Of a stretch of DNA of 64,000 nucleotides, positions 46,841-59,159 are shown in pieces; within the stretch, counting starts at the first letter, position 1; each line of letters starts with the position of its first letter. The DNA is from Isoetes taiwanensis (Eukaryota > Streptophyta > Lycopodiopsida > Isoetales > Isoetaceae). A program made the translations under genes and the position numbers. Where the stretch lies: contig JAJEKV010000159.1 in assembly GCA_021234155.1 (NCBI GenBank), positions 1 through 64,000 on the forward strand, read 5' to 3'. The notes under the pieces are model-generated. The model ran no database searches and was not told the origin of the DNA. It saw nothing but the letters and a program-made list of their open reading frames with translations.

Positions 46841-49830
46841 TTGGGCAACTATCTATCTAGGTACAATGTGTTAGGTAACGAGAAAAGCCTCAAGACTGCT
46901 TCTGAAAATACAATCAAGGAATATGATGCCCCAGACAGTCCATTCCTTGATTCTATTCCCAATAACGTACCAGTGTCCTATTGTTACTACGCAGATGGAG
47001 ACAAACTTGGAGCAGAATCTAATAGTTCTAACTATTATAAATAGGATATTGGGGGCGACCTTAAGAGGACAGACATATGGGATCAGAAAATAGGCCTCCA
47101 GGAATTTGACAGGGGATGAAGAGAATACTTGGCTATCTCTAATAAATAACATGAGTTTATCCTAATTCCTTCATCCAACACCTCATTTTCGTGGTCTAAT
47201 AAGCAAAAAGGTATATTGAGTCTACTGTTTATTGGACAGATTTTACATGTCTAACTCTTGGGTGATCTAGCTTTGTCCCACTCTGATCACGTCCTCCGAA
47301 AACTTGTACTAGAAGGGATTCTGGAAGCAAGAAGAAAGGGAAACATCTATCTCAAAATCAATACAACCTGGTTGGATAAGGATGCCTTTTGTAAGTCATT
47401 TAAAAAAATTCTAACCACTATTCAAGATGATGAACCTCCAAGCATGAAAAACTGGGTTAGGGGGCTTTATTTGATGAAAGATTGGGCCAAATAATGGAAC
47501 AAATAGAAAGCGATAGAATTTCGAAGGAATAAGGATGATATCTATAATAAATTTAGGCTTGTTAGACAAGTATTAGTTGTCAATCCATTCAATAATGCTA
47601 GGTAGCTGGAGGAGGAGGAACTTGAAGTGAGAGCTAAGGTATAGAGGAAGAAGATGCCAGAGTAGCTATTGTTCGATTAAAGATCAAATGGTACGCTGAA
47701 GCTAAACATGAGGCCTTCAAATGCTTCTTTTGAATGCAAGGATTAGACTATCAGAACATAGTATCACATCCTTAAAAAATGACAAGCAGGAAGTTATGCA
47801 TGATCAAACTGAGATCTGTTCATTTATTAAGAATAGTTTCCAGAATATGTTAGGAAAATTCACTGCCATCATCCTATATCATGGTTGGATAAGATTGATT
47901 GGAGCAATGGGGTGTCAAGGGAAGATAACATGTCTCTCTGACTGACCCAACGAGTGATGGTATATATAAAGTCATGTATTCTCTTGCTTCAGATAAGTCC
48001 CTTGGACCAGATGGTTTCCTCATGAACGTTTTTGTGGAATTTTGGGAAATGCTTGGTTTTTTTTTGTCAAGGTTATGCAGGGTGCATGGTCCTCTCGGTG
48101 CTTGCACCTTACTTTTGCCATGGGCTTCATTACCTTGGTACCTAAGGTTGGTAAATGACAAGGACTGGAGGAATGAAGACTTATTGCTCAGAGAAATGTA
48201 CTACCTAAGGTCATTAGGAAGATTATTACCAATAGGTTAAAACAAATTCTAAACAAGATTATTGGTAGGGAGAGTCTGCATTCTTGCCTAGTAGGTCAAT
48301 TCTTGATAATTACCTCGTTGCTTGAGAACGTCTCCACTGGACCAAGGTTTCACAACCGGAATGCGTACTAATTAAAATGGACTTTAGGAAAGCTTAAGAC
48401 TCCTTAAAATGGGATGGCTTACACGAGATGATGAACATGCTAGGATCTGATGTTCAGTTTGTCAAACTAGCTATGGGTTTGAATAAGTTCTCGACAGCAT
48501 TTGTTTTCGTTAATGACTAGCCATCTGGTCTATTTGACCTTAGAAAAAGGTATTACACAAGATTGTCCATTGTCCCCTTACTTATTCCTAATAATTGCTA
48601 ACTTGTTAACAAAAATTACCCAGCTTAAGATTGAAGGAGGACATCTAAATGGTTTGGAGCTCCTAGAGGATGGAGGTAAATTGACAATCATGCAAGACAC
48701 TGATGACACATTTGATTTTCTCAAATATGTTAGTAGCATATTTTTCTCCTTTAATGACTGGTGGCCTTCGAAATAATCTCTGGAATTGAACTTAATGCTG
48801 GAAAGTGTGTCATTTATGGACTCCTGAGGACGATGTTGATCCTAGAGTGGGGAGTCTAGGCTTTCCAATTGTTCTACCTAGTGAGGTGACCAAACTTCTT
48901 GCCCTTCCACTTGTATTCTCTGATAATCTTAAAGGTCTGTGGTCTCCTATTTGGGATAGATTCAAAAATATGTAGGAATAGGAACAATGCTAAGTCTGGG
49001 TTTCAAGGACCTTTCAATACAGGCTAATGTATTATCAGCTAGGTTCGTATGGAGAATTACTATCAAAAGCACCTCACCAGCCCTTATTTTATTAAATACT
49101 ACCTTGGATTATGTAAGATGAAAAATAAACCCTCTCTTCCTAGAGATGAGATAGGAACATTATTCTATGAGTATAAAGTTGCTCCAGGAACCTCTCCTGC
49201 GATGAGAAAGATCCTTCAAGCATAGATACAAGTCCAACAGTTGTTCTCACCTATGGAACCGGCAATGGAAGTAGGTAATCTTAGTATTAGAAATAGTCTT
49301 CCTCTTGTATTGATCCATCCTAGAGCCTTCACCAAGTGGAAGAATGCTGGTGTTACTAAATTGCATCATCTATAAAAGAATAACAAGTGCGTATCATGGT
49401 CTAGACTGAGGAACTTATTTCAGAATGCTAGTGAAGAGGATCAAACAATGTTTCAATCAGATCCTCTTTGGTAAGCTAGAGCATGGTGATATGTGGTCTT
49501 GTGGAGGGAAAGAAAGGTATGATGAGGTTAAGGTGCTTTATAATTCACTTTCACGACAGACTCCCCTCAAACTGGCTCTTACCTTGGGAATGAATGAAGG
49601 AGCACTTTCAAGCTCCTAGCTCATTCATGGCAGTTGTTATCTACAAGAAGAATCCAGTTCTTTAGGTGGCTCCTCCTACAGGGAGGGGCAAACACAAAGG
49701 CAAGGTTAGTCGAGAGAGGGATTAGAACCTCCACTAATTGTCCCTTGGGATGTAAAGATGTAGCACACCTTTTGCCCCAAAATTATAGAAATTTGGGCTG
49801 AGTTGCTCGTATAATTGGATTGTAGATGCA
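46841..49830 (+). pseudogene. L1-type LINE, eroded, plus strand
   Basis: An endonuclease remnant near 47180-47290 reads NTSFSWSNKQKG and LALSHSDHVLRKL, covering the SDH catalytic motif. The EN-RT linker follows (WLDKDAFCKSFKKI), then the RT: ASDKSLGPDGFLMNVFVEFWEMLG near 47985-48055 and GITQDCPLSPYLFLIIANLL near 48550-48610. A degraded active site, DTDDTFDFL, lies near 48697, where YADD has become TDD. The zinc end near 49650-49790 reads FFRWLLLQGGANTKARLVERGIRTSTNCPLGCKDVAHLL. Stops and shifts are frequent, so it is inactive and old. It runs opposite to the other L1 fragments in the window. Its 3' end near 49830 is followed by the hAT element region. Confidence 0.85.
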
Positions 49831-50448
49831 TTAGCTTCATTGGTCATAAGTTATTCTTTTTACTGATGGTGACCAAACATCGGCCACCTTAGTCAGCATT
49901 GTCTTATGGGTGATTTGGATACACATGTAATGTTGCACTGGGTGGGAAAGAAATGCATGGCTATGATGAGAAGTAGCTTTAACCATGATATAGCATTGAT
50001 GGCCCTCTCGCACCATGGGAACTTGGGGAGAGAATATGATAACAAACTTGAAAGAATATGTAGGATTGAAAGATTCTATAGCTTTTTCAAATGTAATTGG
50101 GTTAGACAGATGGATCATAGTTACAAAAAACGAAAGAGAAAGCAAAACGGCTAGTCATTTCTTGAAAAGGAAAACGAAAACGGCAAAAAAACGGCAAAGT
50201 ACTCAAAAGATACAGAATAAGATCATTTTACTATAAAATGCTATTAATTTACTCAAAAACAATATACAAATATATTAGAGGACTTTTGTAGTAAGAACAA
50301 CTAACATAATAGAAAATGCTTACATATGATAGTCGATGTTTTATACTCACTTCACAACATAATTATATAGACCAACAATATTTCAAAGATTGAATATTAC
50401 AAAGAAACTAGCATAAACGAAAATTCAAATAAGCCTTCAAGGCATCAT

Positions 50449-52505
50449 TTATGGATTTGATCTAGAATCCCTATAAGCAACACCTGGATGAGATGAAGGA
50501 ATGTAATTTGGTGAAACATAACAAGCTTCATTCTCATCTACTTCAATGTGAGTGGCATCATCAACATCATGGTCAACCACATCCTCATCACGTTCATCAT
50601 GCTCTTCCACGTCATACTCCCAATCCTGTGGTTCTAGAAGGATTTCCTTCTTTGCAAAGCCAATGTAAGGCTCCTTTTGCACCTATCTATGACACTGAAT
50701 CCACTTTAAGTTAGCACTCACAAACACCAAATCCGACGTCCATGATGGAAGAAGCCTTATTCTTTTCTTGCTTGTTAGATGGCTAAAGATGCTAAAAAAC
50801 CTTTCAAGTGGAGAAGAGAATGCCCGTTGACTAAGTATATGAACTGCCATGGCTTGCAATTCTGGTGTCTCTCCTCCATACTCCGCCCACCAAAGAGCGG
50901 ATGCAAACTTGAAGCGAGCCGCTTGTGCATCCATTGTTCCAAATCTAACTCCCTTCCGCCTATAGATTCCGTATTGTTTTCTTATGATGTGAATTTTATC
51001 CACATCTTGTGGATCCTGCCATTGCTTGTTCCCTTGGAACTCAGGATTCAAGTAAAATGTAGCAGCTTGAATTGAAGCGTTCTAATCATCCCATCTTTTT
51101 GCACACAATTGATTCAATGATTCAAACTTTTCCTCATCCTTCTCCAACTTTTTGATGTGCCCAATCATCCTACGAAGGCTCTCATAAACTTGCCAATGCA
51201 AGGAACAATTCTATCAACAAAGCGTAGTATCAAGATAATTGGTTCTACAACTTGAATGTGATGCTCAACATCAGGCCAAAAATCATCATCAAATACTATC
51301 TCATAGCAAACTTTACCTGTAGCTGAGCATGGAATTTTAGACTTGCGATAGCCTTCATCAACAAATAAAAATTTCAACACCCAATGCAGTTCATGCAAGC
51401 TTGTAACTAAAGCGTGTCTCGCAATACTTAAGCAAATTGTAATTTTCTTGTGTCAACTTCAAGAATTGTGCTTTGATTCCTGAATGCCCATTCATATATG
51501 TAACCAGTGATTTCCCTTTTTGCACCAAGGATGCAACATCTAGTAGGCTTCCAATGTCCTTCACTAAGTTATTAAGACATGTGCAATGCATTGACAAAAG
51601 AAAATATGTGGATATTCCTTCTTAATTTCTCTTCCTGCTGCACGGTTTGCATTCTCACCATCGGCCACTATTTGCACAACATTACAAGCACCAACATATA
51701 AAATATTCTCCTTCCAAATTGAAGCTATATTTGCAGCTGGTTTACCTGTTGCTGAAATGTCATGTGATATAAGAAAGTAGCTGCCTCTACAAGCGACTGA
51801 TCTCTCAATGTGGCGTCCTTGTCTATCCATCCATCAAAATTAACGTAACTCTAAAATCAGCCCATTGCACTCTTATTTCAGCCAAAAGATCCATCAAACT
51901 CTCGGGTACATAGGTCATCATATTTAGGTAGCTCATATCAGGACTATAGCTCGCTATTTCTTTCACCATAGCTATAAAAAAAGTTGATCTAGCAACTAAA
52001 AAGGGATATGGACATGAAAAAATCACCTGACAACTTGTCTATCCACCACTTCCTTCTTGCGTGGATCCATTAGCTTTTTGATCTCTTACTGCGCCATCTT
52101 CTTGGATTTCTTTTCAGGTGCAATAAACTTCCGAATCCCACTACTACAAGCCAAAGTGATTTTTTCAATGCTCCTTACCTTTGAGGTTTCTTCTTCCCCA
52201 TAATCTGAATCATCATTAGTATTGGGTATTGGAAGAAATGATATATCAAATGAGGTTGCCTCCCTAGAATAAACTTGCATTTCATTCCTCCGTATTTGAA
52301 TTGCATTCAATTGCTTCCCAACGACCCGTAGTTGTTGTTTTTTATCCTCTGAAATAGATAGACAAGATGCAACATCACATCCTTCTTCTCCAAGCAAATG
52401 ACCTCTTACTCTTTCCACCGAAGAAATCTGGGTCTCTCTACAATAAGGGAAAATCCATTCTCTAGCATTTCCTACAAGTTTATTGCCACTCTGAACTAGT
52501 TCCAC
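50449..52505 (-). pseudogene. hAT transposase pseudogene (BED, DUF659, dimerisation)
   Basis: From the N-terminus, a BED-like zinc finger region reads WIFPYCRETQISSVERVRGHLLGEEGCDVASC, in which the first Cys of the usual C-X2-C appears lost. A linker with the acidic stretch DDSDYGEEE follows. The DUF659 region begins LVARSTFFIAMVKEIASYSPDMSY and continues after a frameshift with DRQGRHIERSVACRGSYFL, CNVVQIVADGENANRAAGREIKKEYPHIFFCQCIAHVL. Later blocks are LLKYCETRFSYKL (51400) and FDDDFWPDVEHHI. The dimerisation domain is FASALWWAEYGGETPELQAMAVHILSQRAFSSPLERFFSIFSHL (about 50925-50790). An acidic tail EEHDERDEDVVDHDVDDATHIEVDENEA ends it. Several stops and shifts (for example near 52085 and 51830) make it inactive, although the protein blocks remain clear. 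Confidence 0.88.
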
Positions 52506-53251
52506 CTCTTTCCATCAATCACCTAATTTAAACCTTGATGCCCCCCTTTGGTGATTTTCTTTTTCTAGTAGACATGTTTCCTGCACATAAACAATAGCAA
52601 TTTCATTAGTAACAATCAAGATTTTGGCTCTTTTTATATGAACCGCACCATGGATAACAATTCTTATTATTATAGCAATTTGACCTTTAACAATTTGCAT
52701 ACAGTAACAGGGCAGCAACATTTAACATTTAAGCATTCTGATCTAGCTTTTAAGCATTCACATTTACTCATCAGATATGTGTTCACTTGATATCATACTC
52801 CCTATACAATAGGGCACACGTTTCATAATATGGGAGCCACTAATTCATGCCCAATGATGCCTTAGTAAGCCAGGACGCATATCAAGGTCTGCAAAATAAG
52901 ATCTTCAAATATCAGATTTAAGAATTGAGTCTAGTAATGGCAAATTAGTGTGTTAGAGACCCTGTATCAGGATAATCAAAATTGAGACACCTCTGAGCTA
53001 AAGGAGAAAAAATCAGTGGACATTTGATATCCCATGATCAAGCAATCGAATGGCTCTCATTTTCAATACTTGAATGGAGCAGAAATTAGTAGAGATGAGT
53101 CTGGACCCTTAATTGCAAAACCTCAGCTATTCTTCATCAGTATCTTTACAGTATTTAGGGAGAGCAACTCCAATAACAGTATTCAAGGGGAGCTAAAACA
53201 AGGCAGTCATATATTGAATAGGATCAATCAAATATACATATTGCCTCTACA

Positions 53252-53330
53252 AAATTGGCGGGTTGCTTAGGCATCAGAAATTGGTGGGTTGCTTAGACAT
53301 TAGAAATTGGTGGGTTGCTCAGAAATTGAT
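53252..53330. repeat. 26-bp tandem repeat, three copies
   Basis: AAATTGG.GGGTTGCT starts at 53252, 53278 and 53304. The units are separated by TAGGCATCAG or TAGACATTAG. It lies within the right subterminal part of the hAT element. Confidence 0.85.
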
Positions 53331-53765
53331 GACTAAATGCTCCAAGAATCATAAAAACCAATGCAAAGTTCTGTCTGCACAAAAACTCAAGGAATCTACT
53401 TCAATCTCAGGTCGGAAAATGGCAAACTTGCCGAGACTGGTCGGCATTCAATCAAATGGTCGGCAACAGAAAAAAATAACTATACATTCATTCAACGAAA
53501 AAAAAAGCTTCAAAAATAAAGAACATACCTTCTTAAAGCTATTAGCGGTTGCCAAATTCGGGTTCTCTTCATCCATGCCATTGCTTTAGTTCTGTAGAGC
53601 TGCCATTGTTAGTTCCTATGTTTTTTTTCTAAATTAGATTTTGGGTTGTCCACGATGAAGGGAGGGGAAAAAAATCGTGATACTAAAAACGTATGTTTTT
53701 TTGAGATAAAACGATCAAAAAATGGCAAAACGATCAGTTTTTTGCACCAATATTTTCTGACCCTA

Positions 53766-56460
53766 CATAGATGTGGAATCCATAGCGAACAAATCCATAG
53801 ATGTGGAAATAACTAGCGACGTCTTCTTTCTTTTTATACTTTGGCTTTCAACAAAATCATCGACCCTAAGAATCATCTCTCGACATTCACAAACTCAAGG
53901 TTTGCAACCCTTTCCCCTTTGCGACAATAAAACCCTCACTGTGGAGGAATGTTTGCATGTGAATGGTCCAATCGATCACACAATTGTCAATTTGATGAGC
54001 ATGAGAGGGATGGTTTAGAATGATGCTCAATGGCCCAAGATTTTGGTGAGAACCAAATTAAAAAAAAACAAAAAAGGCTTCCATCCATAGCGTGCATCTC
54101 GATGTCATCAAAACTAGTGGTCAAAACATCCTTTGCAGTGCCCAGTACAGTTCCTCGACTCTGAAGTCCAAAGCAAATGACGTATTAATCATTGATCTCA
54201 ATGCAATTGAAATGCACGTTCGAGGAAGCCCAACCTTCAATGTACTCAGCCGTGAGGGGAGTGTCGACTCTATGACCGACATTTAGCACTCAACCTTACT
54301 TTACATACTGTAGAAAGTGTTCTTCGTACTCTGATCAAGAATTTTACTTTGTTGTCACTATCGCCTATCAACAAATATACAAGAGATGATGATGGAAGCT
54401 TCCTAAATTTCTTGGTCTAAGTACCAAGAACTCCATTTGTAGTATGTATGGTAGAAACAACTGTTGCTACGTGAGAATAACTAGTTGCATAAATCTGGAT
54501 TGTCATGTATATCAAATGTTTGTAAATCACAATTCTCCTCAAGGCAAAGTCACTGAAAGCAGTTTTCTTTAGCGTTCATCTCAATGCATCTTAATCGTTG
54601 GTCAAAACATCCTTTATAGTGGACAACACAGTGGGTCGACCATGGAGTCCAAAGCTATAGTTATTGGTCCGAATGCCATTGAAAGAACATTACTAGAAGC
54701 CCAACTTCCAATGACGTTGCCATGAGGGGAATGATGAGCATTTCTTTGATAAAATATCTTATTATTATTGAAAGACATGACCTATACGAATGCTTATCAA
54801 GATATATAGAAATCCCCTTTTTTGGCATTGAACATCTGTAGACAGTACCATAGAGAGTTAGGGCATAGGAGAGTAAACACTCTTGGAGCTTCATGAAGGA
54901 GACGTCATACACCTTCGGGCACCACCAAAGCAACTCTGGGCAGTAGTGCCAGGCAAGTACCGCCACTCTTGAGGCTGCTAACTCTATCTAGAAGCCCAAC
55001 TTTCAATGACTTTTATAGACTGGTTTATTACATTTGCGACCGCCACGATGCCGCAGTATGTACCACCACGTGCACGCTTGCAGGCGTTCACGACCACATA
55101 ATTTTGGGGACGCAGATGTTGCAAAAAGGGAATGCCAAAATCTATACGCATCCGGAAATATGAACCAAATGCGTCAGTTTTTTTATTGTTTTATGCATAA
55201 AACACAAATTGTCTAGAACTGATAGCTTACTATCCAACTGCATATCTCTCTACGTGACATTAAACTTTGATTATAGTAGATATTCGAAATGAGGTTCAAC
55301 TTATACTACCTCGATTATTGGGTTCCTCGATCCCATACGACTTAGAGTGTATTTGGAACCTCTGAATGCCTCTCTTTTTTTATGCTCAAATATGATTTGG
55401 GGCGCTTCTAATTTTAAAATATGTATATGCGACGACACCTATGGTTTGGAAAATGATATGTGGACTTGAACCCCTACAAAAAGAAACCAATGTTCTAAGA
55501 GGATGGTAAGAATTTCTTTCTTTCATTCCTTTTTTTCTTTCTTTATTTTTTCCTTTTCTTTCTTTCATTCAATAAATATAATCGCCAACCAAAACTGATT
55601 GTCTTATCAAATTCGACCTACTTTTTATTTAATAATAAGGCTCTCTTAGCATGAAATGGTTTCAAGGACAGTCATTTTCCACAACCAAACCAATTTCCCC
55701 CTAGAACCCCCAAGTTATTATGGTAGATATTACTACCATTCAACTTGAGATGGAATTGATAGCACAATGCCTTAATCTGCTCTATATGTTGCGTTATCAT
55801 GTCCTCCAATACCTCCTCTCTCTCCTTGAGGCACATGAAAAAACATGAGCTGAAAACATGAGTAGATGGAGGACTAAAGGTGAACCCCAAAGATAGCAAC
55901 TTTAGATACCCTACACACCAAGTGACAACCTAAAAGGGAAAGAAAAACTCTTTTGGTTACTTTTGAAGAAGGTGTTGCAACACAATGGATTGCCCACTAG
56001 GGAAATGGATTTTATGTGATGGGCAACAAATTGTAGTTTTATTTACCTCGACATTCCTCTGTTCTGATGCTTTAAGGTTTGGAACAAAGGACTATTACAA
56101 AGAAAATAGCTTCTATGATAAAGAAAACAGAAGAAACACGTGAAGCCCTATCTTGTGAGCCAATTCGAGAAGAATGGGTAAGGCTTCTGAATGTTGGCAA
56201 GCCATGATTCTCATTAAGCAGAAAAGGCAGTGAACAAGCCATCCACGAGCATGGAAAACATAACTGCAACGCTACAGAAAAGGTGGTAATTTGAAGGCTA
56301 TGTAAACGCTTCTCCAATCAGACTATGTTGAATGCTATGCAGCAAACATTTTTGCACCATCCGATGTGTGCTCGCATGATGCCAAGTACCCATTACCCCC
56401 AAAAAAAATCCTGATGGGGCAGAGATACTCGTGGACCATATGGGGAAGTACGTGTAATGT
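53766..56460. other. Intergenic stretch with a duplicated 170-bp segment
   Basis: A segment at about 54085-54260 (GGTCAAAACATCCTTTGCAGTG, AGTCCAAAGC, GAAGCCCAACCTTCAATG) is repeated at about 54570-54730 with moderate divergence, and the last part again at about 54988-55012. Minus-strand ORF 54661-54966 and plus ORF 53773-54018 were not recognised. A pyrimidine-rich tract (TTTCTTTC/TTTTCC) lies at 55510-55570. No gene is called. Confidence 0.45.
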
Positions 56461-56562
56461 GTGACGGAAAAGGTCAGGGCCATGCACCCTCTCGAGTCGC
56501 CACCTCTCCTTTTACTCCATACCTGCACCTTGCTCCCACACACACTACCGCATTGCTCACCC

Positions 56563-57040
56563 ATGGCCCTTCTAGGAGCGCCCTCAGCATCTGCATCTCT
56601 CATCTCTTCCAAGCTCGTATGGCAGCAGCTCAAAGACGGTGCCTCTTCCTTGCCCCCTTCATCTCGCCGCCATCTCACTTGCAAATGCAGTTTACAAGAG
56701 GTTAGCATGCAACATTTTTTTTTTTTTGCTTTTTTCTTTCCTGTCTTCTATTTGGTTTGCTATGGCAACCCCTTTTTAGTTTTGTTGTTTATTGATTGCT
56801 GGCTGTGGCTGAAGGAAGAGGCCAGTAACTCAGATAGAAGAAGGTTTCTGCTTGCATTGATTGCTGGTAGTGCATCATTGGGAATTTCTAAGAATTCCTT
56901 TGCAGGGCCAGATCTTTCAACTGAAAGCTGGTCTATGACAGAAAAAGCAGAGAATTTGATGAAAGATGCAGAGAAGCTCATAAAAGATGAGTCTCCTAAA
57001 CGTTTTCCACCTGGGCAATTTGACACTAAATTAGATGATG

Positions 57041-57080
<40 letters not shown>

Positions 57081-57481
57081 TGACAATGATTTAAGGTTCA
57101 CATTATTCCCTTGATTTTCCAATTCTTTGATTTTTGAAGAAATGCATCCCTTACAAGTAACAGGAATGTCAGCGAACCCAAGAAATCTCTCAAAAAAACA
57201 AAAGACCAAGTTGTTGGCTCATTTGACAAATCACAGGTTAGTACTTATACTACAGCTAAACATTTTACACCATACCCCTTGATTTTCCGTTTTGTTTGCA
57301 GGATAAAGCTAAGGGATTTCTAGACCAAGCACAAACGAAAGCAAAGGACTTGCAAAAGGATGCTAAAAAATGGATAGAAGAGAAAACAGAGAGTAAGAAG
57401 GTGCAGGAACAAGCACAAAGTAAAATGAATAAGCCAGATGATGGTGTTGGTGGATTTTTTGGTTTGAAGAAAAAATCATGA
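56563..57481 (+). CDS. Predicted plastid thylakoid protein with 17-Asp run, four exons
   Basis: Exons are 56563-56700, 56815-57095 (start 56821 also possible), 57164-57236 and 57302-57481; introns are GT-AG and 65-114 bp. The product is 223 aa. Residues 1-45 (MALLGAPSASASLISSKLVW...) are Ser/Ala-rich and basic like a chloroplast transit peptide. Residues 53-77 (DRRRFLLALIAGSASLGISKNSFAG) look like a twin-arginine thylakoid lumen signal. The mature part has KAENLMKDAEKLIKDESPKRFPPGQFDTKL, a 17-Asp run, and then Lys/Gln-rich helical repeats (DKAKGFLDQAQTKAKDLQKDAKKWIEEKTESKKVQEQAQ) resembling LEA or apolipoprotein-like amphipathic helices. The C-terminus is GVGGFFGLKKKS. I do not recognise a named family, and function is unknown. 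ATG 56563 is chosen because it opens the transit-like segment; an upstream in-frame ACG-initiated extension is not needed. Confidence 0.72.
57034..57084 (+). repeat. (GAY)17 microsatellite encoding poly-Asp
   Basis: Seventeen consecutive GAT/GAC codons lie inside exon 2 of the plastid protein gene, followed by AAT GAT. The mixture of two synonymous codons shows it is not a fresh single-codon expansion. Confidence 0.95.
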
Positions 57482-57707
57482 AAATAAAAAAATGAATTCA
57501 TTCATTGGAGCCATGGTATATACTTGTCTCCAGTCCACTCCCCCATTAAAATGTTTGATAACAGATGCACATCAAGGAGCATTAACAAAGAGAGGGATAA
57601 TGATTCATAACAATGATCCTATAACATATCCACACTAACTGAGCCGGCGAAAGATATAAATGTAATTATATTTGATATTAATTCATAAGCTGCTTAGAAT
57701 TTCCGAC

Positions 57708-57850
57708 AGCACTATGTTAGCCAGGTAGAATGTTAAAATGCTGACATCTGGTTACACATTTAGGCATGGTTCTGGCAGGCAGCACTATGTTAGCCGTGTG
57801 GTAAAATGCCGAGGTCTGGTTATACAGTTAGGCATGGTTTAGTAATAACA
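57708..57850. repeat. 73-bp tandem duplication
   Basis: AGCACTATGTTAGCC begins at 57708 and 57781. Each unit continues AATG or GGTAAAATG.C, CTGGTTA.AC, TTTAGGCATGGTT. It lies 230 bp downstream of the plastid protein gene. Confidence 0.8.
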
Positions 57851-57947
57851 TTCAACATGCTCTTGACAGCCTTGGGAAGCACTACAAAACTTTTATCCTT
57901 GTGGCCATCTATGTCCTTGTTATGATTTTCTGCAAGGGATCTCCTAT

Positions 57948-57960
57948 TGGTATCAGAGCC
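57948..57960 (+). other. LTR-retrotransposon primer-binding-site-like sequence
   Basis: TGGTATCAGAGCC is the exact complement expected for plant initiator-Met tRNA priming. The bases before it (CTCCTAT) do not give the usual CA end of an LTR, and no pol domain follows. It may mark a decayed non-autonomous element covering about 57860-59270. Confidence 0.55.
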
Positions 57961-58416
57961 TTGCTGCATATAATTGGTTTGAGGGTGTTCACGCCTGTGT
58001 CCTCCATTATAGAGCATATTAAATGTCATCTCCTGTTTTATTGGGTATTAGTAAGCCAAGGAGGTTCATCATGCAATATAGTGATCCAAACGTGGTTCGC
58101 CATTTGGTTCACAATATAATGGCGTTCTTCAGTGTGTTGGGCACGGATCTGGATTGGAGGTTCTATGTATTGGACTTTGCACTACGAGCTATGAACCTAA
58201 TATATTTCCGTCATTCATTGCTGCATTTCTCGATCGTAAACCACAGGTAGAGGGAATTCCTGGTAATTATACCAGTCGTTCCTTTTCAGTAACCTAGTTC
58301 TAAGAAGCTTAAGCGGCGCCGCCATAACACTGCCAAGAAGTAATTTTCCTTTTCTACAACCTCGGTTCTTTCTTGCTTCGATGCAGCTATGGCATCTTCA
58401 AGCTCCGGTATCGAGT

Positions 58417-58546
58417 CTTCGAGCTATGGCTTCTTGAAGATCTGGCTATGGCAGCTTCTAGGTCCAAATAAGAAGTGCACACTTCGAGCTATGGCTTCTT
58501 GAAGATCTGGCTATCTAGGTCCAAATAAGAAGTGCACAGAGCAGCA
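58417..58546. repeat. 65-bp tandem duplication
   Basis: CTTCGAGCTATGGCTTCTTG starts at 58417 and 58482, each followed by AAGATCTGGCTAT and AGGTCCAAATAAGAAGTGCA. The second copy lacks an internal GGCAGCTT segment. A related AGCTATGGCATCTTC phrase precedes it at 58386. Confidence 0.8.
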
Positions 58547-58985
58547 AGTTCGAAGCCGCAGCTCCTTCTGCCATTTTTTTATTTGCTGTTCAGCTGCATG
58601 ATTCACCAGGCGGATTATTTTGCTCTGTTTTCCTTTTCTGCTATGCCAGAATCTCCTATTTTCCCAGGACTGCCGTCTGGATCTTTGCTAGCTATTGGGC
58701 CACCGGAATGGATAACTCTTGGAGGTCGATTTAGGCGTTTTTTTTGCCGGATCAGCTTAGAACGAACCCTTGTCCGCTTCTATTTAGAGGGAAACAGGGG
58801 CAGAACTCCTGTAAGAAAACAAGAAACAGGGGCAGAACTCCTGTAAGCTGGAGAAGAACCCTCGTACATGCTTCCAAACTTCATTTGCTTGCTCAAATCG
58901 CAAGAATCTTCAAAGAAAACAGCTTGAATCTGCATTGAATCTGCTTCAATCGCCCACGTGCGTAAACCCACGAGCAGTCGAGGAT

Positions 58986-59069
58986 TTCCGGTGGGAAACC
59001 GGCAGGCGGCGGCGCCGCTCAGGGCTAACGCCCCTCATGGCGGCGCCGCCTGCCGGTTTCTCACCGGAA
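58986..59069. repeat. GC-rich inverted repeat (about 30-bp arms)
   Basis: Arms at 58986-59018 and 59040-59069 pair with one mismatch and a 3-nt bulge, around a loop of about 21 nt. The arms contain CCGGCAGGCGG and GCGGCGCCGC. A short related word, GCGGCGCCGCCATAAC, occurs at about 58313. No ORF is formed. The GC content contrasts sharply with the AT-rich flanks. Confidence 0.85.
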
Positions 59070-59159
59070 CCCTCTCCTACCCGTGTTCCCTAAGAGAAGG
59101 CTGGCAAACATGGTTCTACAATTTCAAGAAGCCCGAGCCATTAATTTCCAAGTTTCCAG

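Larger units (their letters stand above)
50100..53765 (-). mobile_element. hAT-superfamily DNA transposon, decayed
   Basis: A transposase pseudogene (50449-52505) is flanked by AT-rich subterminal sequence with repeated AAACGATC or AAAACGGC words, typical of hAT ends. On the right, in minus orientation, the element probably starts TAGGGTCAGAAAATATTGG at about 53765. A matching left terminus was not found; GGGTTAGACAG near 50098 is only a weak candidate. No 8-bp target duplication could be confirmed. The element lies directly after the 3' end of a plus-strand L1. Confidence 0.65.

Noticed and set aside
56760-57209. Minus-strand ORF with a poly-Ser run
   Set aside because: Antisense shadow of the (GAY)n tract in the plastid protein gene, whose splice sites and signals support the plus strand.
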